Shown piece by piece: positions 17,243 through 26,219 of a stretch of 64,000 bases of DNA. Source of the DNA: Actinomycetospora succinea (GTDB taxonomy: Bacteria; Actinomycetota; Actinomycetes; Mycobacteriales; Pseudonocardiaceae); NCBI RefSeq assembly GCF_004363095.1, contig NZ_SNYO01000009.1:184980-248979 (forward strand), given 5' to 3'. How positions within the stretch are numbered: the stretch's first letter is position 1; each line of letters starts with the position of its first letter. Under the pieces are notes generated by a model. It was not told where the DNA came from. It made no database searches and saw only the letters and a program-made list of their open reading frames with translations. Both the position numbers and the translations under genes were made by a program.

Positions 17243-18032
17243 AGCCTGTTGACGCCGAGGTACGGGCGCGGCGCAGGATCCGGTGGCGGAGCGCGAAGGC
17301 GCCGAGGGTCGACAGGATCAGCACGCCGACGACGGCAGGCGTCCCCATCCCGCCCGGGAGGTTGTCGAACGCGATCGCCTGGACGTCGCTCGTGGTCGTG
17401 ACCCGCGAACCCTCGTTCTGCCCGGCGAGCGTCCGCAGCGGGCTCCCCGGCGGCACGAGGAGCAGGGCCGGATTCGGAGTGCCGAAGCGGAGCGCGGGGA
17501 CGGTGGCGGCCAACCCGCCGGGCGCCGCAGCGGGTCCCGCGAGAACGGCGCCACGTGCCGCCTGCTCCTGCGCGGCACGCTGAGCCGCCTCGGTGGCGGC
17601 GCGCTGAGCGGCTTCCTGCTGAGCTCGCTGGTCGGCGGCGAGCTGCTGGTCGGCGCGCGCCTGGTCCGCTCCCCCATCACTCGGCGCCTGGTTCTCACCG
17701 GACGGTTGCCCCTGGGGCTCGTCCGGCTGTCCAGCAGGCGAGTCGTCTGGCGCCGAGTCATCGGCCGAGGGCGCTTGGGGGAGCTCGGTCGCGACCTCCG
17801 ACGCCGTGTCGCCGACGACCCGGAGCACCTCAGCGACCGGGGCGATCAGCCCGGCCACGAGGCAATGGCCGGCGCTGTCGACACCCAGAAGGCCTTTGAC
17901 CTCGAACGTGCGATCGCCGGCCTTGCAGGTGGTCGGCGCCGCCGACGCCACTCCGGCACCGAGAGTCAGGGAAGCGGTGACGAGAGCACCGACGATCACG
18001 CTGGGGAGCAGGCGACCTCGATGAACGATCAT
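17238..18032 (-). CDS. Predicted cell-surface protein, Gln/Ala-rich, C-terminal anchor
   Basis: 264 residues. A signal peptide (RGRLLPSVIVGALVTASLT, cleavage after ASAA near 32) is followed by a small domain with two Cys (CKAGDRTFEV and GHCLVAG) that may form a disulfide. Then come an Asp/Pro/Gln-rich stretch (85-120) and an Ala/Gln-rich helix (about 122-160) likely to be extended or coiled coil. Near the C-terminus a hydrophobic span (AVVGVLILSTLGAFAL) precedes basic residues, as in membrane-anchored surface proteins. No known function; probably lineage-specific. The stop codon lies in palindrome P11. Confidence 0.75.
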   Translation of the reverse strand: MIVHRGRLLPSVIVGALVTASLTLGAGVASAAPTTCKAGDRTFEVKGLLGVDSAGHCLVAGLIAPVAEVLRVVGDTASEVATELPQAPSADDSAPDDSPAGQPDEPQGQPSGENQAPSDGGADQARADQQLAADQRAQQEAAQRAATEAAQRAAQEQAARGAVLAGPAAAPGGLAATVPALRFGTPNPALLLVPPGSPLRTLAGQNEGSRVTTTSDVQAIAFDNLPGGMGTPAVVGVLILSTLGAFALRHRILRRARTSASTGS

Positions 18033-18313
18033 GCACAGATCCCTTCGGCCGGATGGTGGACCCCCGGGCGCACCCGGGTGGTTTGCGCGCTCATCGGCGA
18101 TCGGCCACCGTCGTTACTCGCCAGTTGCCTTTCCTGAGGAAGTGACTCCGTACAGCTCAGCGCGGCGCTGCCGGACGGCTGTCAGAGTTGATCCGGTCGC
18201 GAGGTTTGCCCAGCACCACAGCGTTGGGGCGTCCGCGCGAGCCCTCAGGCCCGACCGGGTGTCTGCGCCCTGCTCCACGCTCCTCCGTGGTTGCGGTGCG
18301 TGACACTGATCGC
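18033..18313. other. Intergenic region
   Basis: 281 bases between the divergent surface-protein and TetR genes. No coding frame is convincing. It should hold both promoters; I see no clear operator. Confidence 0.5.
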
Positions 18314-18907
18314 ATGACCGGCGAGTCCTTGCGTCTGGAGTTCCGGCGCCAGGTGCGTGAGCGGGTCCTGGCGACCGCCCACGAGCACACCGTCGAGCGC
18401 GGCTGGGAACGGGTGCGCGTCGGTGAGATCGCGGTCGACTCCGGGGTCTCGCGCCCGACGCTCTACCGGGAGTTCGGCAACAAGGACGGCCTCGGCGAGG
18501 CGCTGATGACGCGCGAGGCCGAGCGGTTCTTCACGGCCATCGGCGGCGCGCTCGCCGAGCACGACGACGTCGGGGACGCGGTGGCGGCGGCGACGCGCCT
18601 GACCCTCGAGGAGGCGAACGCCAACCCGCTGCTCCGCGCGGTCCTCACGGGCAGCCGCACGGGTGACGCCGGCCTGCTGCCGTTCCTCACCTCGCGCTCG
18701 GAATCGATCCGGGAGTCCGCCCGCTCGCTCCTCGCCACCTGGCTCGTGCAGCGGCGCCCGGAGCTCCTGCCGACCCTGGTCGAGGAGACCGTCGACGCGG
18801 TGGTCCGCCTGGTCATCTCCCATGTCGTGGCCCCGTCGCTCGACCCCGTCGACGTCGGCGTGCGCGTCAACCACCTCGTCTCCGCGTTACTCCGAACGCC
18901 AAATTGA
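18314..18907 (+). CDS. TetR-family regulator next to alkB
   Basis: 197 residues from ATG 18314, the first codon before the HTH. The DNA-binding domain is about 10-65 with VGEIAVDSGVSRPTLYREFGNKDGL. The ligand domain follows, ending LVSALLRTP. It lies 79 bases upstream of alkB on the same strand, the typical place for an alkane-hydroxylase repressor. The gap between the genes is unusually AT-rich for this window and contains AGACAA and TTGTTTCT as a weak dyad that could be its operator. Regulation of alkB is inference from position. Confidence 0.85.
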   Translation: MTGESLRLEFRRQVRERVLATAHEHTVERGWERVRVGEIAVDSGVSRPTLYREFGNKDGLGEALMTREAERFFTAIGGALAEHDDVGDAVAAATRLTLEEANANPLLRAVLTGSRTGDAGLLPFLTSRSESIRESARSLLATWLVQRRPELLPTLVEETVDAVVRLVISHVVAPSLDPVDVGVRVNHLVSALLRTPN

Positions 18908-18986
18908 GACAAAAATTCGGTCTTGTTTCTGAACGGGTCACACTCCACACTCGGTCGCGAGCCGTCGCGTCGAGGGAGACAGGCCC

Positions 18987-20165
18987 ATGAGCACCACCGA
19001 AGTCACCACCGAAGAGAACGCCAAAGGTGCACCCCAGCGCCCGTGGCGTGACCGCAAGCGTTACCTCTGGCCGCTGGCCACCGTGATGCCGGCGATGCCG
19101 TTCCTGGGTGCCGGCCTGGTGTCCGCCACTGGGTGGGCCGGCTGGTGGTGGGTCGGCCCGATGATCCTGTTCGTGATCCTGCCGGGCCTGGACCTGGTGT
19201 TCGGCGCCACCGACGACAACCCGCCGGAGTCGGAGCGCGAGCGGCTCGAGGCCGACCGCTACTACCGCTGGGTCACGTACCTGTTCCTGCCGATCCAGTA
19301 CGCGAGCCTCGTGTTCTGCTGCTGGGTCTGGGCGACCTGGGACCTGCCCTGGTACTCGCAGCTCGGCCTCGCGCTGACGATGGGGGTCGTCTCCGGCGTC
19401 GCCATCAACACCGCCCACGAGCTGGGCCACAAGCGCGAGGACGTCGAGCGCTGGCTCTCGAAGATCGCGCTGGCCAGCTCCGCCTACGGGCACTTCTACG
19501 TCGAGCACAACCGCGGCCACCACGTCCGCGTCGCGACCCCGGAGGACCCGGCCAGCTCGCGGCTCGGCGAGGGCTTCTGGACGTTCCTGCCGCGCACGGT
19601 CTGGGGCAGCCTGCGCTCGTCGTGGCACCTGGAGACCAAGCGCCGCTCGAAGGGCAGCCACACGCCGTTCGACCACGAGATCCTGATCGCCTGGGCCATG
19701 ACGGTCGTGCTGTTCGTCGCCCTGACCGTCGCCTTCGGCCCCGTCGTGCTGCCCTGGCTCGTCCTGCAGGCCGTCGTCGGGTTCTCGCTGCTCGAGGTCG
19801 TCAACTACCTGGAGCACTACGGGCTCAAGCGCGCGAAGCGCGAGGACGGGCGCTATGAGCGCACCGACCCGCGGCACAGCTGGAACGCCGACCACACCGT
19901 GTCAAACCTGCTGCTCTACCAGCTGCAGCGCCACTCCGACCACCACGCCAACCCGCTGCGCCGCTACCAGACGCTGCGGCACTTCGAGGAGTCGCCGCAG
20001 CTGCCCAGCGGCTACGGCTCGATGATCGTCGTGGCGCTCTTCCCGCCGATCTGGCGGGCGATGATGGACCGCAAGGTGCTCGCCCACTACGACGGCGACG
20101 TCACGCTCGCGAACATCCACCCGCGCAAGCGTGAGCGGTACCTCACCCGCTACGCGCGGACATAG
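18987..20165 (+). CDS. alkB: Alkane 1-monooxygenase AlkB
   Basis: 392 residues. This integral-membrane di-iron enzyme hydroxylates the terminal carbon of alkanes. All histidine boxes are present: HELGH (144-148), EHNRGHH (173-179), NYLEHYG (273-279) and LQRHSDHH (313-320), with about six hydrophobic segments. The C-terminus stops normally at RYLTRYART. No rubredoxin follows (the next gene, 29 bases on, is an MFS transporter) and none is fused, so electrons must come from a rubredoxin encoded elsewhere. Preceded by a TetR gene. Confidence 0.95.
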   Translation: MSTTEVTTEENAKGAPQRPWRDRKRYLWPLATVMPAMPFLGAGLVSATGWAGWWWVGPMILFVILPGLDLVFGATDDNPPESERERLEADRYYRWVTYLFLPIQYASLVFCCWVWATWDLPWYSQLGLALTMGVVSGVAINTAHELGHKREDVERWLSKIALASSAYGHFYVEHNRGHHVRVATPEDPASSRLGEGFWTFLPRTVWGSLRSSWHLETKRRSKGSHTPFDHEILIAWAMTVVLFVALTVAFGPVVLPWLVLQAVVGFSLLEVVNYLEHYGLKRAKREDGRYERTDPRHSWNADHTVSNLLLYQLQRHSDHHANPLRRYQTLRHFEESPQLPSGYGSMIVVALFPPIWRAMMDRKVLAHYDGDVTLANIHPRKRERYLTRYART

Positions 20166-20194
20166 AACCGACGACGCGGGTGTTCGCCCTCTAA

Positions 20195-21424
20195 GTGAGC
20201 ACCGCACCCGCCGACGCCCTCGACCCCGTCCGCCGCGGCCGGCTGTTCGCCGCGGTGGCCGGGGTCGTCGTGCTCTTCCTGGCCGCCTCGAGCGTCCCGT
20301 CGCCGCTCTACGTCGTCTACCAGGCCGCCTGGGGCTTCTCGGCCGCGACGCTGACGCTGGTGTTCGCGGTCTACGTGCTGTTCCTGCTGGCGTCGCTGCT
20401 GGTGGTCGGCGGCCTCTCCGACCACGTCGGGCGCCGCCCCGTCCTCGCCGCCGCCCTGGTCGTGCAGACGGCGGCCGTGGTCCTGTTCCTCGTCGCGTCG
20501 AACGTGACGATGCTGCTCGTGGCGCGGGCTGTGCAGGGCGCGGCGACCGGCGCGGCGATCACGGCGATGGCCGCGACGCTCGTCGACCTGCACCCGCGGC
20601 GCGCCGGCCTCGCCAACGCCGCGACGCCGCTGATCGGCCTCGCGCTCGGCGCGCTGGGCTGCGGGCTGCTCGTGGAGTTCGCGCCGGCCCCGACGCGGCT
20701 GGTGTGGATCGTGCTGCTCGCCGGGTTCGCCGTCGTGGCCGTGGTGCTCGCCGTCCTGCCCGAGACCGCGCCCCGACGGGCCGGCGCCCTCGCCTCGCTG
20801 CGTCCTCGCCTGAGCATCCCCACGGGACTGCGCGCCGACGTCCTCGCGATCGTCCCCGTGCTCGCGGCGAGCTGGGCGCTCGGCGGGCTCTACCTCTCGC
20901 TCGGCCCGTCGGTGGCCGCGCAGATCCTGGGCCTGCAGAGCCACCTCGTCGGCGGCATCGTCGTCACCCTGCTCTGCGGGGTCGGCGCGCTGAGCGCGGT
21001 CGTCGCGTTCCGCCGCTCCCCCGAGTCGCTGCTCGCCCCCGCGGGCGGGCTGCTCGCCGTCGGCACCCTGATCACCCTCGGCGCCCTGGCGCTCGGCTCG
21101 CCGCTCGGGACCGCGGCGGGCACGGTCGTCGCCGGCGTCGGGTTCGGGTCGGCGTCGCTGGCCTGCTTCGGCACGCTGGCCCGCATCGCGGCGCCGGAGA
21201 ACCGCGGCGAGCTCATGGCCGTCGCCTACACGATCGCCTACCTCGCGTTCAGCGTGCCGGCGGTCGTCGCGGGGTTCGCGACCGTGCAGGTCGGCCTGCA
21301 GCCGGTCGCCGAGGGCTACGGCCTGGTCGTCGTGGCCCTCGGCCTGACCGCGGTGGTCGCGCGCGCCCTCGTCGTCCGGGCCCGCTCCCGCCGCACCGCC
21401 GCCCCGGAGTGCGCCGAGGCCTGA
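20195..21424 (+). CDS. MFS transporter (drug/metabolite efflux type)
   Basis: 409 residues, about 12 hydrophobic helices. The loop 2-3 signature is GGLSDHVGRRPVL (72-84) and RAVQGAATG appears in helix 4-5. GTG start, 29 bases after alkB. Substrate unknown. It could export an alkane-related compound; it is also the only exporter near the siderophore genes (sbnA begins 605 bases after its end), but a PPOX gene lies between, so either link is tentative. Confidence 0.85.
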   Translation: MSTAPADALDPVRRGRLFAAVAGVVVLFLAASSVPSPLYVVYQAAWGFSAATLTLVFAVYVLFLLASLLVVGGLSDHVGRRPVLAAALVVQTAAVVLFLVASNVTMLLVARAVQGAATGAAITAMAATLVDLHPRRAGLANAATPLIGLALGALGCGLLVEFAPAPTRLVWIVLLAGFAVVAVVLAVLPETAPRRAGALASLRPRLSIPTGLRADVLAIVPVLAASWALGGLYLSLGPSVAAQILGLQSHLVGGIVVTLLCGVGALSAVVAFRRSPESLLAPAGGLLAVGTLITLGALALGSPLGTAAGTVVAGVGFGSASLACFGTLARIAAPENRGELMAVAYTIAYLAFSVPAVVAGFATVQVGLQPVAEGYGLVVVALGLTAVVARALVVRARSRRTAAPECAEA

Positions 21425-21476
21425 GCCGGGTACACGGCCCGCGACCGAGGACGATCACCTCTCGAGAGGACCCCGC

Positions 21477-21905
21477 ATGCCGAAGCCCCCGCTGCCCGAC
21501 GAGGTCCAGCAGCTGCTGACCCGCCCCAACCCGAGCGTCATCACGTCGATCCGGGGCGACGGCCAGCCCGTCTCGGTGGCCACCTGGTACCTCTGGGAGG
21601 ACGGCCGGGTGCTCGTCAACATGGACGCCCAGCGCAAGCGGGTCGAGTACCTGCGCAACGACCCCCGCGCCTCGATCACCGTCCTGGCCGAGGACGACTG
21701 GTACACCCACGTCAGCATCCAGGGCCGCGTCGTCGAGTGGGCCGACGACACCGACCTCGCGATCATCGACCGCGCGTCGAAGCACTACACCGGCAAGCCC
21801 TACCCCATCCGTGATCGCGCACGGGTCGCCGCGTGGATCGAGGTCGACCGCTGGCACGGCTGGGGCCAGGTCAAGGCCTCGGACGTTCCCGACAACGCGG
21901 GCTGA
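21477..21905 (+). CDS. PPOX-class F420-dependent oxidoreductase-like protein
   Basis: 142 residues of split-beta-barrel (PNPOx-like) fold: NPSVITSIRGDGQPVSVATWYLW at 18-40, VLVNMDAQRKRVEYLRNDPRASITV, and the C-terminal WHGWGQVK. Family members bind F420 or flavin and reduce diverse substrates; many are uncharacterised. GAGAGGA lies just upstream of the ATG. It follows the MFS gene by 52 bases. F420 use supports an actinobacterial host. Confidence 0.8.
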   Translation: MPKPPLPDEVQQLLTRPNPSVITSIRGDGQPVSVATWYLWEDGRVLVNMDAQRKRVEYLRNDPRASITVLAEDDWYTHVSIQGRVVEWADDTDLAIIDRASKHYTGKPYPIRDRARVAAWIEVDRWHGWGQVKASDVPDNAG

Positions 21906-21950
21906 TCCGGGCCCCCTCCGGTCACCCGATCGGCACGGCCCTCCGCGTGG

Positions 21951-21969
21951 TTAGGGTTGCCTGGGTCGG
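21951..21969 (+). promoter_or_regulatory. Candidate IdeR/DmdR iron box upstream of sbnA
   Basis: TTAGGGTTGCCTGGGTCGG. The left half agrees with the DtxR/IdeR consensus TTAGGTTAGCCTAACCTAA at 10 of its first 12 positions; the right half does not. It lies about 60 bases before the sbnA start. A half-site only, so weak. Confidence 0.4.
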
Positions 21970-22029
21970 GGCGGGACCCTCCGCAATGGGTCCCCACCCC
22001 GGCTCAGCCGCGTCGCGACGGAGGTGTGA

Positions 22030-23025
22030 GTGACCCTCGCCGGTGGGTCCCGGACAGATCTCGAACCCGTCCACGATTCCGTGCTCGGCACGGTCGGCAC
22101 CACGCCGCTGGTGGCGCTCGGCCGGCTGTTCCGCCGGCCCGGGGTCCAGGTGCTCGCCAAGCTCGAGCTGATGAACCCCGGCGGGAGCATGAAGGACCGC
22201 TCGGCGCGCTACATCGTCGACAGCGGGCTCGCGGACGGCTCGATCCCGCCGGGCAGCCGGCTGGTGGAGTCGAGCTCCGGCAACTTCGGGGTCGCCGTCG
22301 CGATGGCCGCCCGCCTGCACGGGCTGGCCTTCACCTGCGTCTTCGACCCGCACGCCAGCCCCGCCAACGTCGCGATCATGCGCGGGCTCGGGGCGGACGT
22401 GGAGACGGTCGACGAGCCCGACGAGGCCGGCGGCTACCTGCACACCCGGCTCGCCCGCGTGCACGAGATCCTCGCGACGACCCCCGACACCGTGTGGATC
22501 AACCAGTACGCCAACGACCGGAACTGGCTCGCGCACTACCACGGCACCGGCGCCGAGATCGCCGACGCGCTGATCGTCCCGCCGACACACCTGGTCGGCG
22601 CCGTGTCGACCACCGGCAGCCTGCTGGGCTGCGCGCGGCGGCTGCGCGAGGTCTGCGACCCGCTCGAGGTCGTCGCCGCCGACGCCGTCGGCTCGGTGAT
22701 CTTCGGCGGACCGGGCGGGCGGCGCGAGCTGCCGGGTCTCGGGTCCAGCCGCGTCCCCGAGCTGCACTCCCCCGCCGAGATCGACCGCGTCGAGCAGGTC
22801 GACGACGCCACCGCCGCCGAGGCGTGCCGCGAGCTGCTCGCCACCGAGGCGATCTTCGCGGGCGGGTCGACCGGCGCCGTCGTCACCGCGGTGCGCCGCG
22901 TCGTCCGCGACGTCACGCCGCCCGCGCGGATCGTCGCGATCTTCCCCGACCGCGGCGACCGCTACCTCGATCGCGTGTGGGACGACGCCTGGCTCGACCG
23001 GGCGCGGGCCCGGCGCCTCCCGTGA
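22030..23025 (+). CDS. sbnA: SbnA-like N-(2-amino-2-carboxyethyl)-L-glutamate synthase
   Basis: 331 residues. This fold-type-II PLP enzyme condenses O-phosphoserine with glutamate, the first step to L-2,3-diaminopropionate. PLP Lys55 lies in NPGGSMKDRSARY, the phosphate loop SSSGNFGVA at 81-89, and the C-terminal GGSTGAVVTA. The SbnA-like features are GSMKDR (cysteine synthases have GSVKDR), WINQYAND and the ending RIVAIFPDRGDRYLD. The partner assignment is strong because the next two genes are NIS siderophore synthetases, overlapped by four bases. Its normal partner sbnB is not adjacent here but at 57.1 kb. Confidence 0.88.
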   Translation: MTLAGGSRTDLEPVHDSVLGTVGTTPLVALGRLFRRPGVQVLAKLELMNPGGSMKDRSARYIVDSGLADGSIPPGSRLVESSSGNFGVAVAMAARLHGLAFTCVFDPHASPANVAIMRGLGADVETVDEPDEAGGYLHTRLARVHEILATTPDTVWINQYANDRNWLAHYHGTGAEIADALIVPPTHLVGAVSTTGSLLGCARRLREVCDPLEVVAADAVGSVIFGGPGGRRELPGLGSSRVPELHSPAEIDRVEQVDDATAAEACRELLATEAIFAGGSTGAVVTAVRRVVRDVTPPARIVAIFPDRGDRYLDRVWDDAWLDRARARRLP

Positions 23026-24590
23026 CGACGGCCGAGACCCTCGTCCTGCGCGACCTGCTCGACGCCGCGGTCGCCGAGGACCTCGCCGGCCTCGCGTCGG
23101 CGTCGCTCGCCCCGGGCCCCGAGGGGCGCCCCGGCACGTGGGTGCGCGTGCGGCTCGCCGACGGGGGCTGCCTCGCCTGGCGCGCCCGCGCGGACGGGGT
23201 GCTGCAGCGGACCCGGTACGTCGACGGGCCGGTGCTCGTGGGCCCGACGCTGCGCGAGACCACCGACCCCGCCGAGGTCCTGGCCCTGCTCGCCCCCGAC
23301 GCGCCGTGCCGCGACGTCGTGGCGCGGGACCTCGCCACGGCCGTCTCCCACGTGCTGCGGCCCTCCGACGCGGACGGCGAGGTCGCCGCCGCCGCGCGCG
23401 GGCGCCCGTTCCACCCGACCGCGCGGGCCGTCGGCGGGTGGACGCGCGCCGACCTGGACCGCTGGGGACCGGGGCGGACGGTCGCCCCGGACTGGGTGGC
23501 GGTGCGGGAGGACCACCTGCGGCACGGTCGTACTCCTCTTGCCCTCGACGATGCCCCCGAGGCTCCCGACGGCCACCGCGCCCTGCCCGTGCACCCGTTC
23601 GACCGCGAGCACGTCCTGCCGAACGTGTTCGCCCGCGAGATCGCCGACGGCGTCGTCGTACCGCTGGCCCGCGGGGTCGCCTCGGGAGTGGCGACGGCGT
23701 CGCTGCGGACCCTCGACCTCGGCAACGGCCGGCACCTCAAGATGCCCCTCGGGGTGACGACGCTCGGGTCGGCGCGGCTGCTCGGCGCGCGCTCGCTCGA
23801 CCACGGGCAGCGCGGCGAGCAGGTCCTGCGCCGCGTGCTCGCCGCCGACCCGGAGCTCGCCACGCGCGTCGCCGTCGCCGACGAGACGGCGTGGTCGGGG
23901 TTCGCGGCGCCCGACGGCACCGACGAGTTCCACGACCGTCCCGGGCACCTGGCGGCGCTGGTGCGCCGGCTGCCGCCGCCCGGGATCGGGACGCGGCGGC
24001 TGCCGCTGGCGGCGCTGGCCTTCGACGGCGCGTCCGAGGAGCTGTTCGCCTCCGCCGTCCGGGCCGTCGTCGAGGTCGGGATCGGGTTCCTGCGCCACGG
24101 CGTCCTGCCCGAGATGCACGGGCAGAACGTGCTGCTGGACCTGTCCGGCGAGCGCGTCGTGCGGGTGGTGCTGCGCGACCACGACGCCGTGCGCGTGCAT
24201 CCCCGGTGGCTCTCGGTGCCCGACCCCGCGTACCGGCTCGCGCCCGGCGGGACCCAGTCGCTGCGCCTCGACACGCCCGGCGCGCTGATCGGGTTCTTCG
24301 CGACGCTGGCCGTCGAGGTGGGGCTGGGCGGCCTGGTCGACGCGCTGGCGCGGGCGACGGGGCGACCGGAGCCGTGCTGGTGGCCGGAGATCCGGCGGGC
24401 GGTCGAGGACGCGGTCGGCGCGACGCGCAGCCCGGTCGTGCGCAGCACACTGCACGCCGTGCTCCTCGACGCCGACACCTGGCCGTACCGCTCCGTGCTG
24501 CGCCCGCTGCTCGAGCGCGGGCCGTCGCGGGGCACGAGCATGCCGGCGGGCGTGGTGCGCGTGCCGAACCCGTTGCGGGCGGTGCGATGA
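23022..24590 (+). CDS. IucA/IucC-family NIS siderophore synthetase 1
   Basis: 522 residues. NIS synthetases adenylate a carboxylate such as citrate and join it to an amine or alcohol. Family marks: LPVHPFDREHVLP (near 193), KMPLGVTTLGSARLLG (near 240), MHGQNVLL (near 364) and LRDHDAVRVHP. The ATP/substrate loop, normally HPxxKxRxG, is HPTARAVGG (131-139), so the usual Lys and Arg are absent. GTG start overlaps the sbnA stop by four bases, and its own stop overlaps the next gene by four (ATGA). It may be a divergent SbnC- or SbnE-type enzyme; which carboxylate it uses cannot be read. Confidence 0.85.
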   Translation: MTTAETLVLRDLLDAAVAEDLAGLASASLAPGPEGRPGTWVRVRLADGGCLAWRARADGVLQRTRYVDGPVLVGPTLRETTDPAEVLALLAPDAPCRDVVARDLATAVSHVLRPSDADGEVAAAARGRPFHPTARAVGGWTRADLDRWGPGRTVAPDWVAVREDHLRHGRTPLALDDAPEAPDGHRALPVHPFDREHVLPNVFAREIADGVVVPLARGVASGVATASLRTLDLGNGRHLKMPLGVTTLGSARLLGARSLDHGQRGEQVLRRVLAADPELATRVAVADETAWSGFAAPDGTDEFHDRPGHLAALVRRLPPPGIGTRRLPLAALAFDGASEELFASAVRAVVEVGIGFLRHGVLPEMHGQNVLLDLSGERVVRVVLRDHDAVRVHPRWLSVPDPAYRLAPGGTQSLRLDTPGALIGFFATLAVEVGLGGLVDALARATGRPEPCWWPEIRRAVEDAVGATRSPVVRSTLHAVLLDADTWPYRSVLRPLLERGPSRGTSMPAGVVRVPNPLRAVR

Positions 24591-26185
24591 CGTTCCCGGT
24601 CTCCGAGGTCGGTCCTGTGCGCGAGCGGGTGCTCGCCCAGCTCGTCGAGTCGCTGGTGCTCGAGGACGCGGTGGACGTCGTCGGCGACGGCTCCCCCGGG
24701 ACGCGCGCGGGGCCGTTCGCGCTGACGTTCGAGCGGACGCCGTCGTTCGGGCGGGTGCGGCTGACGGGTCCGGTGACGCGCTCCGGCGCCCCGGTCACCC
24801 CGCACGAGTTCCTCACCGAGGCCCCCGTCCGCGCCGACCCGGCGTGCCGGGCGCGGCTCGCCCACGAGCTGGCGTCGACCGTGCTCGGCGACGCGCTGGC
24901 GCGGCAGGCGCGCCCGGACGGGCCGCTGGACCCGGACGCCGGGCACGACGTCCTCGAGGCCCTGACCGCCGACGGGCACCGCTACCACCCGGCGTACAAG
25001 TCGCGGACCGGGTTCGGGGTCGGCGACCTGCTCGCCTACACCCCGGAGTTCGCGCCGACCGTGCACCCGGTGCTGCTCGACGCCGACCCGTCGCTGACCT
25101 CGGTCGTGGCGTCGGCGGGGCTCGACCCGGCGACGGTGTGGACCGCGCCGGCGGGACGCGTCGGGATCCCCGTGCACCCGTGGCAGTGGGACCACCACGT
25201 GGCCGTCCACCACGTCGACGCCCTCGCCTCGGGCGCGCTGCGCGTGGTGGGCACGGGCGATGCCTACCGGCCGCAGGCGTCGATCCGGACGTTGGCGCGT
25301 CTGGACGTGCCCACCGCACCGTCGGTGAAGCTCCCGCTGGCGATCACCAACACGTCGACGTCACGCGGGCTCGCGCCGCACACCGTCCGCAACGCCGCCC
25401 CCATCTCCGACTGGCTGGCGGGGATCGTGGCCTCGGACCCGGTGCTCGCCGAGAAGGCGCGCGTCATCGTCCTGCGCGAGATCCTCGGCGTGACCGTCGA
25501 ACCGGGGCTGGGCGCGATCTGGCGGGAGAGCCTGCACGGGTCCCTGCACCCGGCCGAGCGCGCGGTGCCGTTCCCGGGGCTCGTGTCGCGGTCGGCCGAC
25601 GGCGTGCCCCTGATCGACCCGTGGATCCGGGCGCAGGGGGCGCGGGCGTGGACCGAGCGGCTGGCGACGGCGGCCGTGCTACCGCTGGTGCACCTGCTCG
25701 TCGTGCACGGGGTGGCGCTCGAGGCGCACGCGCAGAACATGGTGCTCGTGCACGCGGGCGGGCTGCCCCAGCGCGTGGCGCTCAAGGACTTCCACGACGG
25801 GGTGCGCTTCTCGCGCGACCTGCTGGCGGCGCCGGGGCCGGCGCTCGAGGCCCCGCCCGCCGACCACCCGAACGCCAACTCGTTCCTCGAGACCACCGAC
25901 GTGGAGCAGGTGACCGGGTTCCTGCTCGACTGCCTGTGCTTCGTGAACCTCGCGGAGATCGCGCGTCTGCTGAGCACGGACTACGGGTTCGCCGAGGAGG
26001 AGTTCTGGGCGGTCGTGGCGCGGGTGATCCGTGGTCACGCCGACCGCGTGCCGGGGTTCGCGGCGCGCCTCGGGGTGTTCGACGTCTTCGCGCCGACCCT
26101 GACCGTCGAGAAGCTCACGACCCGCCGCCTCTGGCCCGACACGGAGCTCCGCGTCCACGCCCTCCCGAACCCCCTACGTGCGTGA
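24587..26185 (+). CDS. IucA/IucC-family NIS siderophore synthetase 2
   Basis: 532 residues with a fully canonical loop GHRYHPAYKSRTGF (130-143), then GIPVHPWQWDHHV, KLPLAITNTSTSRGL, AHAQNMVLV and LKDFHDGVRFSRD. It most resembles SbnF/IucC-type synthetases that add an amine to a citrate derivative; this class call is from memory of motif style, not alignment. It is the last gene of sbnA-synthetase-synthetase. Its stop codon TGA (26183) lies inside palindrome P2, and the protein ends Leu-Arg-Ala. Confidence 0.9.
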   Translation: MTFPVSEVGPVRERVLAQLVESLVLEDAVDVVGDGSPGTRAGPFALTFERTPSFGRVRLTGPVTRSGAPVTPHEFLTEAPVRADPACRARLAHELASTVLGDALARQARPDGPLDPDAGHDVLEALTADGHRYHPAYKSRTGFGVGDLLAYTPEFAPTVHPVLLDADPSLTSVVASAGLDPATVWTAPAGRVGIPVHPWQWDHHVAVHHVDALASGALRVVGTGDAYRPQASIRTLARLDVPTAPSVKLPLAITNTSTSRGLAPHTVRNAAPISDWLAGIVASDPVLAEKARVIVLREILGVTVEPGLGAIWRESLHGSLHPAERAVPFPGLVSRSADGVPLIDPWIRAQGARAWTERLATAAVLPLVHLLVVHGVALEAHAQNMVLVHAGGLPQRVALKDFHDGVRFSRDLLAAPGPALEAPPADHPNANSFLETTDVEQVTGFLLDCLCFVNLAEIARLLSTDYGFAEEEFWAVVARVIRGHADRVPGFAARLGVFDVFAPTLTVEKLTTRRLWPDTELRVHALPNPLRA

Positions 26186-26219
26186 TCTTCTGAGCTATAG
26201 CTCAGAAGATCACGCACGT
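26176..26219. repeat. Palindrome P2
   Basis: Perfect 44-base palindrome centred on CTATAG; half-arm ACGTGCGTGATCTTCTGAG. It contains the stop codons of both convergent genes (synthetase 2 at 26183-26185; VOC gene at 26210-26212), each read as CGT GCG TGA, so both proteins end Arg-Ala. P9 at 57.1 kb is the same sequence with one base changed. Confidence 0.93.

Noticed and set aside
22030..23025. Cysteine synthase
   Set aside because: The general fold fits, but GSMKDR, the C-terminal pattern and the coupling to NIS synthetases favour SbnA.
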